NCBI RefSeq assembly: GCF_036884655.1
Contig: NC_088347.1
Location: forward strand, 13,326,001 to 13,390,000
DNA: 64,000 bases
Source: Musa acuminata AAA Group
Lineage: Eukaryota > Streptophyta > Magnoliopsida > Zingiberales > Musaceae
Direction: 5' to 3'
A program made the translations under genes and the position numbers. Position 1 is the first letter of the stretch. The number at the start of each line of letters is the position of its first letter. This document shows, in pieces, positions 1 to 10,911 of this stretch. The notes beneath the pieces are model-generated. The model was not told where the DNA came from, did not search any database, and saw only the letters and a program-made list of their open reading frames with translations.

Positions 1-1161
1 TTATATTGTGAGTATCGATTCATGACTACCACAAGATATTATTTGTGACTTCAATTTTGCAAGATCAAGATTATGATTTAGATAAAACTTATTCGAATTA
101 AATCATTAACTTGAAGTTCATAATCAAGTCATTAAAATTAATTTCGAGATTCATAAAATATCATGAAATCATTAATCTCGATCAAATGGGAAAAGCATTT
201 TTTAAGAGATTCTTTTTCATCTAAGCATGCCTTAGTCTTTATATGCCAAATTAAGATAAGCATAAGGCAAAGAAATCTTGTATTATATGATATCAAGGCT
301 CATGATTCATTTGAAAAGATATAGTACAAAGAGCAACTTGAAACATTCTTATCAAAGATCACATTTTAAAATATTCCAAGTTTCAAGATATCAATATGAC
401 ACTTCATTGAATTGCATTTCATTTGAAGAAACCCTTTTTGATAGATGTAGGGAGCATAATGAACGATCTTGATTTATAAAGAGCTTCATGTTATAATTAT
501 CAAGATCATGATTATGATTATTCTCCTTAGCAAAGAATCACAAAAGCACTTTATTTTTGCATAAGAAATCTCATTGTGTTATGATTTATAAATTCTTTTT
601 CTGCACATGAATCATAGGAGATATGAATGTGAAACAAATCTTTGCAGGCAAAAACACTATCATTCATATTTCAAGATGGAGTTTATAAGCATGAATCATT
701 TCATCAAATCCATTTTAGAAAAATATTTTTCATAAGTGTATGAGAAAATCTGATTGTTAGGATACCAATTGTTAAGTGAATCCGAAAATGAAATTAACAC
801 TTTCATATATTCAAACATGATTTTTGCTATAGATCTTGAAATTAAGTCAAGAAGATCAAACAAGCTCATGATCATGGATAACTTAAAATCACATGCATAA
901 AATTGTTAATAACCATTTCAAATTACATCTTTATGCATTACTTTAAATCAAACGTGATTTCATTCAACAATGTTAATCAAACATGATACACATTATTACT
1001 TCTTAACCATGATCAAAATCATTTTGTTTGTTTATCATAAAATATGCAATATTATTTTCGAAATTATCAGCATGATCATAATTTTTGTATTTTTATTTTT
1101 AAACATGTAATTTTCAAGAAAATTAATTCTAAACTAAAAAAGAAAATATATCATGAAAGCA
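1..1161 (-). other. AT-rich non-coding internal region of gag-only element
   Basis: About 1.2 kb with very low GC, full of ATCATG/CATGAT and poly-T/poly-A words, and no ORF that resembles any protein. The only ORF, at 278-472, looks random. The same position in copy 2 (17775-21031) has the same composition. It occupies the place where pol would be in an autonomous SIRE element. Confidence 0.7.
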
Positions 1162-2166
1162 TCAAGTAATTTCAAAATAAACCAAAGGCATTTTAATTAC
1201 CTCAATGTCGTAGGCTAGTAAGGCGTAGTTTGCCGCCTTGCTTTTGTTGACTTTCTCTTCTTCGGAGGAGCTCGATTCATCCCAATTTTTGTTCTTCTTC
1301 TTGTGTTTAAAGCAAGTAGTTCGATTGCTTTTTAATTTTCGTTTCATTTGTAGTTTAAGTTCACCATCACTTGAGCTTATGCTCGAGTGGTCTTCAAATG
1401 TTCTATGTCCCAAATCCTTCCTGTTCTTTGGAAGGTTGGTTTGTTCATCATTGTCCTCATCACTTGAGTCATCGCTCAAGTGGCATTCATTTGTCCAGAG
1501 TTCCAAATCCTTCCTGTTCTTTGGAAGGTCATTGAGTTCAATATGTTCATCATGTGCATTGTGCACCATTTCATATGTCATTAATGAACCAATTAGTTCT
1601 TCAAGTGGTAAGTTGTTTAGGTTTTTTGATTCTTGAATAGCAGTTACTTTTGAATCCCAAGTTTTAGAAAGTGAGTGCAAAACTTTGTTAACGAGTTCAA
1701 AATCCGAAAAGCTTTTACCAAGTGATTTTAAACCATTGACGACATCCGTAAAACGGGTGTACATGTCAACAATGGTTTCGCTTGGTTTCATATGAAAAAG
1801 TTCGAAATCATGCAGTAAAATATTAACTTTCGAGTCTTTGACTCTACTAGTTCCCTCGTGCGTGATTTCAAGAGTGCGCCAAATATCGAAAGCCGTTTCG
1901 CACAAAGAAACCCGATTGAACTCATCTTTGTCCAAAGCGCAAAATAAGGCATTCATAGCCTTTGCGTTTAAAGAAAAATACTTTTTCCCCAAATCCGACC
2001 ATTCGTTCATCGGTTTGGAGGGAAGTTGAAAACCGTTTTCAACGATATTCCATAAATCCAGATTTAGAGAAATCAAGAAAACTCTCATTCGAGTTTTCCA
2101 ATAAGTGTAGTCCAATCCGTTAAAGAACGGTGGACGAAAGACCGACAAGCCCTCTTGAAGAGCCAT
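1162..2166 (-). CDS. Gag-like protein lacking zinc knuckle, gag-only element copy 1
   Basis: Uninterrupted 334-codon ORF. I chose the ATG at 2166 because the protein then begins MALQEG, aligning with the SIRE gag start at 54348; the longer ORF up to 2397 only runs into the LTR. The N-terminal two thirds is clearly Ty1/copia Gag: FNGLDYTYWKTRMRVFL near the start, then LNAKAMNALFCALDKDEFNRV, and MYTRFTDVVNGLKSLGKSF in the middle. Where the autonomous SIRE Gag has its first CCHC knuckle (C-X2-C-X4-H-X4-C), this protein has only TTCFKHKKKNKNWDE, so the RNA-binding knuckle is missing. It ends in a short tail, MPLVYFEIT, shared with copy 2. It would be expected to form or join virus-like particles but not to bind RNA through a zinc knuckle. 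Being free of stops suggests a fairly young copy. Confidence 0.8.
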   Translation of the reverse strand: MALQEGLSVFRPPFFNGLDYTYWKTRMRVFLISLNLDLWNIVENGFQLPSKPMNEWSDLGKKYFSLNAKAMNALFCALDKDEFNRVSLCETAFDIWRTLEITHEGTSRVKDSKVNILLHDFELFHMKPSETIVDMYTRFTDVVNGLKSLGKSFSDFELVNKVLHSLSKTWDSKVTAIQESKNLNNLPLEELIGSLMTYEMVHNAHDEHIELNDLPKNRKDLELWTNECHLSDDSSDEDNDEQTNLPKNRKDLGHRTFEDHSSISSSDGELKLQMKRKLKSNRTTCFKHKKKNKNWDESSSSEEEKVNKSKAANYALLAYDIEVIKMPLVYFEIT

Positions 2167-2202
2167 TTCTCTCGGGTGTAAATCCGAAATGAGAAATACC
2201 CC

Positions 2203-2214
2203 GCTCTGATACCA
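2203..2214 (-). promoter_or_regulatory. Primer binding site (initiator tRNA-Met type)
   Basis: Minus strand reads TGGTATCAGAGC two bases inside the end of the 5' LTR. This is complementary to the 3' end of plant initiator tRNA-Met and would prime minus-strand DNA synthesis. Confidence 0.9.
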
Positions 2215-2350
2215 ATTGTTAGGATCGAGAGCACTAAGAGGGGGGGGGTGAATTAGTGCAGCGGAAATCTTACAGCGATTTAAAAACCGAAAGTTGCGTT
2301 CGTCCGATAAAAATCGATTTCGATATAAAAGCAGAATCACAGTGCAGTTT

Positions 2351-2686
2351 GCGTCTAAGCGCAGTTTTGCGTCTAAGCGCAGTTTGCGTCTAAACACAGT
2401 TTGCGTCTAAGCGCAGTTTGCGTCTAAGCACAGTTTGCGTCTAAGCACAGTTTGCGTCTAAGCGCAGTTTGCGTCTAAACTCAGTTTTACGTTCAAACGC
2501 AGTTTTACGTCCAAACGTAGTTTTACGTCCAAACGTAGTTTTACGTCTAAACGTAGTTTTGCGTCTAAACGCAGTTTTACGTCTAAACGCAGTTTTGCGT
2601 CTAAACGCAGTTTTGCGTCTAAACGCAGTTTTACGTCTAAACGTAATTTTACGTCTAAATGTAGTTTTGCGTCTAAAAGCAGTTTT
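2351..2686. repeat. Minisatellite, 19 units of 17-18 bp
   Basis: Nineteen contiguous units of the form RCGTCTAARCGCAGTTT(T). Units 2-7 are 17 bp; unit 1 and units 8-19 are 18 bp. It lies between the TATA box and the primer site, so it would be transcribed in the R/U5 part of the LTR. I do not see it in the other LTRs of this family in the window. Confidence 0.9.
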
Positions 2687-3219
2687 GAACCTTGAAAAGC
2701 GTTTTACGTAGAAAGCAATTTGCAGTTATAAATGGAATCCGAATGTAAGCGAAAACTGTAGTGTGAAGATCGTACGAAAACACGATTTACGTTTGAATGC
2801 AGATTCTGAAAGATCAGAGCTTAGAAACTTGTTCGTGAAGGCGCAGAGGGCAGTAGCAATGTAGGAGGTTTGCAGTAATGATAAAGTGCTCAAGGTAAAA
2901 GCAAACCAGAGATTTAGAGTGGTTCGGTCAGTCTTGACCTACTCCACTTTTGGCTTCCTCCTCCGACGAGGTCACCGACGTCAACTAGCTGCCTTCCTTC
3001 AATGGGCGAAGGCTAACTGCCCTTTTACAGTTTCTCTCCTTTTGACAGGCTCAGGAGACAACCTTTACAGATCCTTTCTCTCCTCTCTTTACAACTCAAA
3101 ACTTGAAGAACAGAAGGAGGAGAACTTTAGGACTTTACACAAATTTGAGCTCTTAGAATCACTGAAAAGATCAAGAATTCGGTGTGGATCTGTTACTTTT
3201 CAGTGCTGAATGGGTGGGG

Positions 3220-3227
3220 TATTTATA
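3220..3227 (-). promoter_or_regulatory. LTR TATA box
   Basis: Minus strand TATAAATA in the context GGCCTATAAATACC, which is the same context as in the sister LTRs at 16290, 22136, 53787 and 62046. Likely RNA polymerase II core promoter of the element. Confidence 0.75.
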
Positions 3228-3295
3228 GGCCCCAACCCAATTCAAATTTGGAGCTCAAAACGATCAAATCGATCAAATCCCAGAATTCTGGGATC

Positions 3296-3830
3296 AGGCG
3301 GTTGCACCTCTTGACTGGAGAGGTGGCACCGCCTGGCAGAGCTCGAAGACTGAGCTCAGGCGATTGCACCACTCTGCCAGAGCTCGAAGACTGAGCTCGG
3401 TGGTTGCACCGCCTGGCAGAGCTCGAAACTTGAGCTCGGTGGTTGCATCACCTGGCAGAGCTCGAAACTGAGCTCAGGCTGATGCACCTCTCTGCCAGAG
3501 GTGGTTGCACCTCTCTGCCAGAGGTGGTTGCACCTCTCTGCCAGAGCTCGAAGACCGAGCTCAAGCGATGCATCTCCTGTCCAAAGAGGTTGCACCTCTC
3601 TGCCAGAGCTCAAAGACCGAGCTCGGTGGTTGCACCTCTTCGCAGAGCTCGAAACTTGAGCTCTGGCGGTGCTACCTCTTGACAGAGGAGGTTGCACCGC
3701 CCAGTCTCGCTTGGAGACTGAGCCCTGGGCGGTTGCACCTCTTGGCTGGGGCGGTTGCACCGCCCAGTCTCGCTGGGAGACATATCCTGGGCGGTGCTAC
3801 CTCCAACCCTGGCAGTGGCACCTCTTTCAC
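3296..3830. repeat. U3 repeat array upstream of LTR TATA box
   Basis: Degenerate tandem units of roughly 40 bp built on GGTTGCACC and on inverted AGAGCTCGAA/TGAGCTC words, ending with GGCGGT..CACC words. It is an expanded form of the GGCGGTG-N-CACCGCC array found at the same place, just upstream of the TATA box, in the other SIRE-type LTRs. The apparent ORFs across it on both strands are repeat artefacts. Confidence 0.75.
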
Positions 3831-4760
3831 TATTCCAGCTCACTTGGTTTGGCTCCAAACTTGGTCCAAACCAGTCCGAACTTGGGCCTAATTGGCCCCT
3901 ACTTGGGTTATAGGATTAACACCTAATCCTAACCCTAATTAATGTGCTAACTATGAATTTAAAGACATTTTCTAAGCTATTACAAAGTCCGTAAGTCAAG
4001 ACTTCTTCTAGCGAGCTTCCGGCAAACTTCCGGCGGTCTTCCGATGAACTCTCGGAAACCATTCTGCGGACTCCCGGCAAGCTCCTAGACTTCACGATTT
4101 GATCTTAGCGAGTTCCAACGAGCTTCGTCGGCAAGCTCCGATCTTTCTCGGCGAGCTCCGTGAACTTCCAACGAACCTTCCGGCGAGCTTCCGAAAAACC
4201 CTTCGGCAAGCTCCCAACTCATTCTCGGCTAGTTCCGGTAGCATTCTCGACGAACCTTCGGACTTCCGTCGAACTCTCGAACTCGCAACAAATCCTTCGC
4301 GCTTGACTCCGACACTTTGTTTCACTTTATGTCTTCATTGTTATCATAGTTAATCCTGCACAACAAAACAAAACTTCAATCGAGACAATTAATCCTAAGC
4401 AATTAACCAAGTTGTCCGACATGTCATTGGTCCCTCGACGCTTCGTCCGATTCTTCGGCGCATCGTCCTCTCGTGCAGCCTATTGCCCAATCGGCCAGTT
4501 GACTCCGCAACTCCGATATCCTTAGCACAATACCCGCTCTTCTTGGCCCGATGCCCGAGTCCACGGCCCGAAGCCTTCTGTCGATACGCCGACCGATCCA
4601 CCGGCCCGACGTCCAATCTTCTGACATGTTCCTTCGGCACAACATGATTTTCCTGCTTTAATTGTCTCATCCTGATCGAAGCATCCTGCGTCACTCAAAA
4701 CGCAGATTAAATCATAAACATATATCAAGTAGTTTCATCATCAAAATACGAGATTCAACA

Positions 4761-6821
4761 CTGAACAATGAGAAAATTATTTTTAAAATTCTTGATAAAC
4801 AATGTGGAATCTGACTTTGCCTTTTGTGAAATTATTTTCAATAAGAAAAGTACTTAGTCTATCATACCAAGCCCTTGGGGCTTGTTTTAAACCATAGAGA
4901 GCTTTAGTTAATTTAAATACATGATTAGAGAGGCTATTGTTTTCAAATCTAGGAGTTTGTTCAATATAAATTTCTTCAGAAATAAAGCCATTAAGAAAAG
5001 CGCTTTTAACATCCATTTGAAATAACTTCAAATTATTATTACTAGCATAGGCAAGGAGCATCCTTATGGCTTCTAATCTAGCCACATGAGTGAAGGTTTC
5101 TTCGTAATCGATACCTTCTTCTTTGTTGAAACCTTTGGTCACTAATCTAGCCATGTTTCTAACCACGATACAAGATTCATCTTCCTTGTTTCTAATGACC
5201 CATTTAGTACCAATAACTAAATGATTATTTGGCCTAGGAACAAGCTTCCACACCTCATTTCTTTCAAATTGATTTAACTCATCTTGTATTGCGATAATCC
5301 ATGAATCATCTTTCATGGCTTCGTCAATACATTTAGGTTTAATTTGGGAGAGAAAAGCGGCGTTGGCACAAAATTTTTTAAGAAAAGAACGTGTTTGAAC
5401 CCCCTTAGATGTGTCTCATAGGATCCTTAGGATGAGCATCTACATACTTCCAATCCTTGGGTAGGGGTGTTTTGGAAGTGGATGCATCCAAGTTGTTAGT
5501 TGGAGAAGGGGTTTCATTTAAATTCAAAGAATCAAAATTAACATCATCATCAAAATCATTTTTCTTGATTTCGAAAATCTCATTGAAAACAACATGAATG
5601 GATTCTTCTATAATTAAAGTTCTTTTATTGAAGATATGAAAAGATTTAGAAACTGAAGAATAACTAAGAAAAATTCCTTCATCAGATTTAGCATCAAATT
5701 TTTCTAAGGCATCTTTTTCATTCAAGATAAAACACTTACACCCAAAAATTTTAAAATATGAAACATTGGGTTTTTTATCATTCCACAACTCATAGGGAGT
5801 TTTGGTGAGTAAGGGTCTTACTAGAACTCTATTCAAAATATGGCATGCAGTGTTTATGGCTTCGGCCCAAAAGTATTTGGGTAGGCTATATTCATTTAAC
5901 ATGGTTCTTGCCATTTCTTGTAAATTTCTATTCTTTCTTTCTACTACTCCATTTTGTTGAGGATTTCTCGGAGTAGAGAAGTTGTGGTTGTATCCATTAG
6001 ATTCACAAAATTCTTGGAAATTACGGTTTTGAAATTCACCACCATGATCACTTCAAATTGATGAAATCATAAAACTCTTTTCATTTTGAACAAGTTTATA
6101 AAACTTGGTGAAATATCTAAAGCATTCTTTTTTGTGTTTCAAGAAATAAGTCCATGTGTATCTACTATAGTCATCTATAATGATGAAGGCATATTTGCTA
6201 CCTCCTAGGCTTGATATAGAGATTGGTCCGAATAAGTCCATATGGATTAATTGTAAGGGTCTAGAGGTGCTTATTTGATTCTTAGATTTGAAACTACCCT
6301 TAATTGCTTTTCCTAATTGACAAGCATCACACACATTATCTTTGATGAACTTGATAGGAGGAATTCCTCGTGAATGGTATTTGAGTGATTAGTTTCATGC
6401 TAGTATAACCTAATCTCCTATGCCAAAGCCAAGTATCCTCATTCAAAACCAAGAAATACATTTCATTGCAAAGATCATTGATGTCAATGGTGTATACGTT
6501 GTTCTGTTTTAATGCAATCATAGATGTGTTTTTGTGTGGTTTTTCAATGATGCAAATATTAGATTCGAATTTGACGATATATCCTTTATCACATAATTGA
6601 CTAATGCTCAAGAGGTTATGTTTTAAACCATCAACTAACAAAACATCTTCAATAAAGAAGTTGGATTTGTTAGCTATGGTTCCTTTGCCAATGATTTTAC
6701 CCTTGTTGTTATCTCCAAAGGTGACATAGCCTTCGTCTATGCTAGTGAGCTTAGAGAATTGAGATGGATCTCCGGTCATATGCCTTGAGCATCCACTATC
6801 AAGGTACCATCTCTTGCTCAT
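4761..6821 (-). pseudogene. SIRE-like pol (protease, integrase, RT N-terminal part), decayed
   Basis: Pieces in order. Protease 6821-6336 with [16 protein letters not shown] (catalytic D-S-G) and the start of the integrase zinc domain, WLWHRRLG. Integrase 6334-6053 with [13 protein letters not shown] CxxC and LIHMDLFGP (first catalytic D), stopping at an in-frame TGA just before the [12 protein letters not shown] motif. Integrase C-terminal part 5914-5405, ending in a frameshift. RT 5316-4783 with [19 protein letters not shown] and [12 protein letters not shown]. The YVDD motif is missing because the LTR at 4760 cuts the gene just before it. The frame is broken at about 6335, 6053 and 5405, so no functional protein is expected. 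Confidence 0.85.
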
Positions 6822-8426
6822 AGCTTGTGATGGTGTATGTCTCTACAAGAAAGGATAATTTTTAGGTACCCATGTACTTTTGGGTGCCTGAAAAACTGAT
6901 CTACATTGTTTATTATGTTGCATAGAGTTTATCATGGTTTCTTTAGGAACCCAAATCAGTTTGTTCGGGCTAATTTTCTTGAATGGACAATGATACATTT
7001 TATGTCCATGTTAGCAACAAAAGTTGCATTTACTTTGGTGTCGAACATGTAAGATATGACCTTTTATGAAGGTGGTTAGATTTTGGTGATGACTTCTCAC
7101 AAATTCGATTCCACTTCCTTTGGGAACGTGGCCCTTATTTGTAAGGATCATGTTCAAAGACTTGCTACCAACCTCGAACTTCTTCAAGGCGTCCTTAAGT
7201 AGCAAGTTCTCCTTTTGGAGAGTTTCTAGATCTTGGCATTTTTTACATTGAGCTAAACTATCATGATATTTAGTTTTTAATTTATCAAAATTGCTAACAA
7301 GACTATCATGCTTATTTTTCAGCAATTTATATTTTCTACTAATTATTTTACATTTATCAAATAAATCATGGAAGGCATTTAATAATTTATCAAATGATAA
7401 ATTTGCATCAATTAAATTTGTTACCTCCTCTTCGATGGCCATTAAGGCATAATGAGCAACTTGCTTGGTGTTGGACTCTTCTTCTTCGGACGCGCTCGAG
7501 TCATCCCACGTTGCTTTGAGCGCCTTCTTCTTTGATGTTCTCTTCTTGGCTTGGGGACAATCACTTTTGTAGTGTCCCAGCTTTTTGCACTCATAGCAAA
7601 TTACTTAGTCCTTTTTGGGTTCAAATTTATTTTTTGTATCATTTTTAAACTTGTTTTGCTTAATGAACTTTTTGAATTTCCTTGTTAGAAGTGCCAAGTC
7701 ATCGTCACAGTCCTCATCACTTGAGTTTTCTCTCAAGTGGTCATCTAAAGTTCTAAGCGACATATCCTTCCTATTCTTTGGAAGGATGTCTTCTTGCTCT
7801 TCATGAGCCTTGCAAGTCATTTCATAGGTCATTAATGACCCGATTAGTTCTTCAAGAGGGAAGTTGTTTAAATCTTTAGCCTATTGAATAGTAGTGACTT
7901 TAGGGTCCCAACTCTTAGGAAGGGATCTTAGAATCTTATTTACAAGCTCAAAATCCGAAAAACTTTTGTCGAGTCCTTTTAGACCATTGACGACATCCGT
8001 GAAACGGGTGTACATATCACCAATAGTCTCAATCAGTTTTATTTGGAAAAGTTCAAAAGAATATATCAAAAGATTGATTTTTGACTCTTTCACTCTACTT
8101 GTGCCTTCGTGAGTCACTTCGAGTGTATGCCAAATATCAAACGTGGTTTCACAAATGGAAACACGGTTGAACTCATTTTTATCAAGCGCACAAAATAAGG
8201 CATTCATAACCTTTGTATTAAGAGCGAAAGTCTTCTTCTCCAATTCATTTCAATCGATCATTGGAAGAGAAGACTTCGAAAATCCATTTTCGACAAGATT
8301 CCAAAGATCAAAATCCATTGAAATAAAGAAGATCCTCATTCGGGTCTTCCAATAGGTGTAGTCCGTCCCATTGAACATGGGTGGACGTGTAATAGAGTGG
8401 CCCTCTTGGTTTCCGGTGTATGCCAT
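6822..8426 (-). pseudogene. SIRE-like gag, decayed
   Basis: ATG at 8426 begins a protein aligning with the intact gag at 54348. The segment 8243-7605 carries LNTKVMNALFCALDKNEFNRV and MYTRFTDVVNGLKGLDKSF. A CCHC knuckle CYECKKLGHYKSDC is readable around 7570-7600 but sits after an in-frame TAA, and the segment 7442-7011 is the coiled, lysine-rich C-terminal part with a second CxFCC motif. An in-frame TGA replaces a Trp codon near 8255. Unlike the gag-only family, this copy keeps the zinc knuckle. Confidence 0.8.
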
Positions 8427-8462
8427 TTCTCTTGGGTTTTAATCTATTTGAGAGTTAAGCCT

Positions 8463-8474
8463 GCTCTGATACTA
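8463..8474 (-). promoter_or_regulatory. Primer binding site of SIRE element A
   Basis: Minus strand TAGTATCAGAGC, one mismatch from the initiator tRNA-Met type site, two bases inside the LTR end. Confidence 0.75.
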
Positions 8475-8476
8475 AT

Positions 8477-9491
8477 TGTTAGGATCAAGAGCACTAAGAG
8501 GGGGGGGCGTGAATTAATGTAGCGGAAAACTTTCGACGATTTAAAACGATGTTCGTACGATAAAGATAATTTTGGTAAGAAAGCTGATTCGAAAGTTGCT
8601 TTAACTTAAATTAGGTGAAGTGCTATTAAAGTAAAGCTATGGAGGCAGTTTGCAGTTATGATAGAAAACAGAGAGTAAATGCAAACCGAGATTTAGAGTG
8701 GCTCGGTCAATCTTAACCTACATCCATTTTTGGCTTCCTCCTCCGATGAGATCATCGACGTCCATTAAAGGCCTTTCTTCAATAGGTGAAGGCCAACCAC
8801 CCTTTTACAGTTTCACTCCTTTTGACGGGCTTAGGAGACAACCGTTACAAACTTTTCTCTCCTCTCTTGAAAGATCAAAACATGGAAGAAAAGAGGGAGG
8901 AGAACTTCTAGCCTTTACAACACTTTTGAGCTCTAAAAATCATAGACTAAGATTGGATTTTCGATGCCCTTTCATGTAGGAAAGGGTAGGGTATATATAG
9001 GCCCCAAACTAGTTTGAATTTGGAGCTCAAAAATGTCTTTTCCTGGATTTTCGGGGTCCTAGCGGTACTACCTCCTAATTGGGGCGGTACAACCGCTTGG
9101 CATCTCGGAGATTGAGCCTTTGGGCTGTGCCACCGCTTGACAAGGGTGGTTGCACCACCCAGTCTCGCTCGGAGACTGAGCCCAGGTGGTGCGACCGTCT
9201 GACTTGGGCGGTGCCACCGCCGACCCTAGCGGTGCCACCGCCTAGCAAGAATTTTGGTCCGAATGGGTTGGCATACTCCTGGACTTCTCGGATTTGTTCC
9301 CGTAGAACCTCTGATGAACGTCCGGACTTCCGTCGAACTCTCAAACCCCTAACGTGATCATGGTCTTGACTCCGGCGCAACTTCCGCTGCATGTCTTACT
9401 TCCATCGTAGTTAATCCTACACACTTATCTCAACATATGGATTAGATAACAAACGACAGTTGACTTCATCATCAAAATCCGAGATTCAACA
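8477..9491 (-). repeat. SIRE-like LTR flanked by two internal regions
   Basis: TGTTGAATCTCGG at 9491 to CCTAACA at 8477, about 1,015 bp, TATA box at 8992-8999. On its 3' side (8474 and below) are a primer site and gag. On its 5' side (9492 and above) is a polypurine tract of another copy. It therefore works as 5' LTR for one copy and 3' LTR for the other. The GGCGGT/ACCGCC array is at about 9060-9245. Confidence 0.85.
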
Positions 9492-9505
9492 ATCTCCCCC
9501 TTTTT
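9492..9505 (-). promoter_or_regulatory. Polypurine tract next to shared LTR
   Basis: Minus strand AAAAAGGGGGAGAT immediately before the LTR start, identical in position and sequence to the tract at 61257-61270. It primes plus-strand DNA synthesis. Confidence 0.8.
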
Positions 9506-10250
9506 GATGATGACAATCAATTGATAATAGAGTTAACCTTAACTCCCCCTATCTATATTCCATACTTGAGATAAGTCATTCTTGAATTCATGGCCTTTGA
9601 ATTTAATAGACTTATTGATAAGTTAAGAACTCTTAACCTTATCAATTACTCCCATCATGATTCCTATCACGATGTATCTTACTGAAAATGATGTCAGGAC
9701 TTGACATCCATTCTCAAGTTTTACATTTCAAATATGAATGATAATAGTAGTTCAACATAAGATATCAACATATAAATTTATAATTTAAGCTGTCGATATC
9801 TTAAAGTAAAGTAAACATTTCAAGTGTTTAGCAATCATAGCATAACATGGCAAGATATCAATAAGTAAAGTTGCTATGCAAGTTCTTGATATCTTATCAT
9901 GATATGGCAATAACATAGTGCAAATATAGCAATAACATAATGCAAATATGACAATCATAGCAATTCTATCACCAATTTATCATATATTTCGATGCAAGCT
10001 TTTGATACCTTAACATAATTCAAATTCAAATATGGCACTCATAGCATTAATTTATATAGCATTAAATTCAAATATGGCACTCATAGCATCAATTCATATA
10101 TTTCTCATTCAAATATGACACTTATAGTATTAATTCATATATTTCTCCCCCTTTGTCATCAACAAAAAGGATAACGATATTAGCAAATTTTAACTAGGTT
10201 TATGTCGTTTTTCAATAATGAGTGATAGGATACCAATTATACAAACATCT
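9492..10250 (-). mobile_element. 3' terminal internal region of a second SIRE-like copy
   Basis: AT-rich non-coding stretch with words typical of the SIRE region between pol and the 3' LTR. These include a purine-rich TTGATGACAAAGGGGGAGA motif (minus strand, about 10142-10165) that also occurs at 60789-60807. No ORF. From about 10220 it blends into an LTR fragment; the exact junction is unclear. Confidence 0.65.
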
Positions 10251-10911
10251 CAACGATATTAGCTTGGAGACTAAGACTCTGGGCGGTGCCACCGCCTGAC
10301 AAGGGTGGTTGCACCGCGTAGTCTCACTCGGAGACTGAGCCCAGGTGGTGCCACCGTCTAACCTGGGCGGTTGCACAGCCCAGCTTTCCTGGGAGACCAT
10401 CTCTTAGGCAGTCCGAATTAGTTGATCTATTCGGCCCAATTTGGGTCTATCAAAGGCCCAATTACCCCCAGATTAAGTTATTGTGATCACCTCCCATTCC
10501 TAACTTAATCTACATGCTAACTATGATATTTCTTAAGACATTTACTGAAACTTGCTCTGGTGCGTCTATTACTTCTTCTGGCGAACTTCCAATAAACATC
10601 CGATGAACCTTCGGCGATGCTTTGGCGGACTTCAGGCAAACTCCTGGACTTGTGACGTTCCACTTGGCTAGTTCTGATGAGCTTCTTTGGCAAGCTCCTA
10701 GACTTCTCGGATTTGTTCCCGCAGAACCTCCGACGACCGTCCGGACTTCCATCAAACTCTCGAACCCCCAACGTGATCATGGTCTTGACTCCGGTGTAAC
10801 TTCTGTTGATTGTCTTACTTCCATTATAGTTAATCCTGCACACTTATCTCAACATATGGATTAGATAACAAATGACAATTGACTTCATCATTAAAATCTG
10901 AGATTCAATAA
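10251..10911 (-). repeat. SIRE-type LTR fragment (5' portion)
   Basis: Minus strand from the LTR start (TATTGAATCTCAG at 10911) through the U3 region with GGCGGTGCCACCGCC words at about 10277-10390. It lacks the TATA box and the downstream part. It directly abuts an LTR fragment in the opposite orientation at 10912. Confidence 0.7.

Larger units (their letters stand above)
1..4760 (-). mobile_element. Gag-only SIRE-derived retrotransposon, copy 1 (cut by window edge)
   Basis: A minus-strand element read from right to left: 5' LTR (4760 to 2217), primer site (2214 to 2203), gag (2166 to 1162), then AT-rich sequence without ORFs to the window edge. The order and the gag C-terminus match the complete copy at 15161-22647, so I assign it to the same non-autonomous family. 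Its right end lies inside a SIRE RT gene: the RT reading frame stops at 4761 where the LTR begins with TGTTGAATCTCG (minus strand). The 3' LTR and target duplication would lie beyond position 1. The whole-element interpretation is inference from copy 2; the LTR, primer site and gag are seen directly. Confidence 0.85.
2217..4760 (-). repeat. 5' LTR of gag-only element copy 1
   Basis: Begins TGTTGAATCTCG at 4760 and ends GATCCTAACA at 2217 (minus strand), the same ends as the other SIRE-type LTRs here. At about 2.5 kb it is roughly 0.9 kb longer than the LTRs of copy 2, partly because of a 336-bp minisatellite (2351-2686) and an expanded U3 repeat (about 3296-3830). TATA box at 3220-3227. A poly-C run (poly-G at about 2232-2240 on the plus strand) sits just inside the LTR end, as in the sister LTRs. 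Confidence 0.85.
4761..9491 (-). mobile_element. SIRE-like Ty1/copia element A, 5' part
   Basis: Minus strand: 5' LTR 9491 to 8477, primer site 8474 to 8463, gag from 8426, then protease, integrase and the start of RT down to 4761, where the gag-only element interrupts it. The rest of RT and RNase H would lie left of the window. Several frameshifts and stops make it inactive. Its LTR is also adjacent on the other side to the 3' end of another SIRE (see 9492-10250), so it may be the downstream half of a tandem pair sharing one LTR. Confidence 0.85.

Noticed and set aside
2351..2686. Possible CRISPR-like array
   Set aside because: Contiguous 17-18-bp units without unique spacers in a plant retrotransposon LTR; an ordinary minisatellite.
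2469..3926. ORFs across the 17/18-bp minisatellite and the U3 repeat array
   Set aside because: They are translations of tandem repeats (for example repeated VLRLNA or GCTSLPE) and lie within an LTR.
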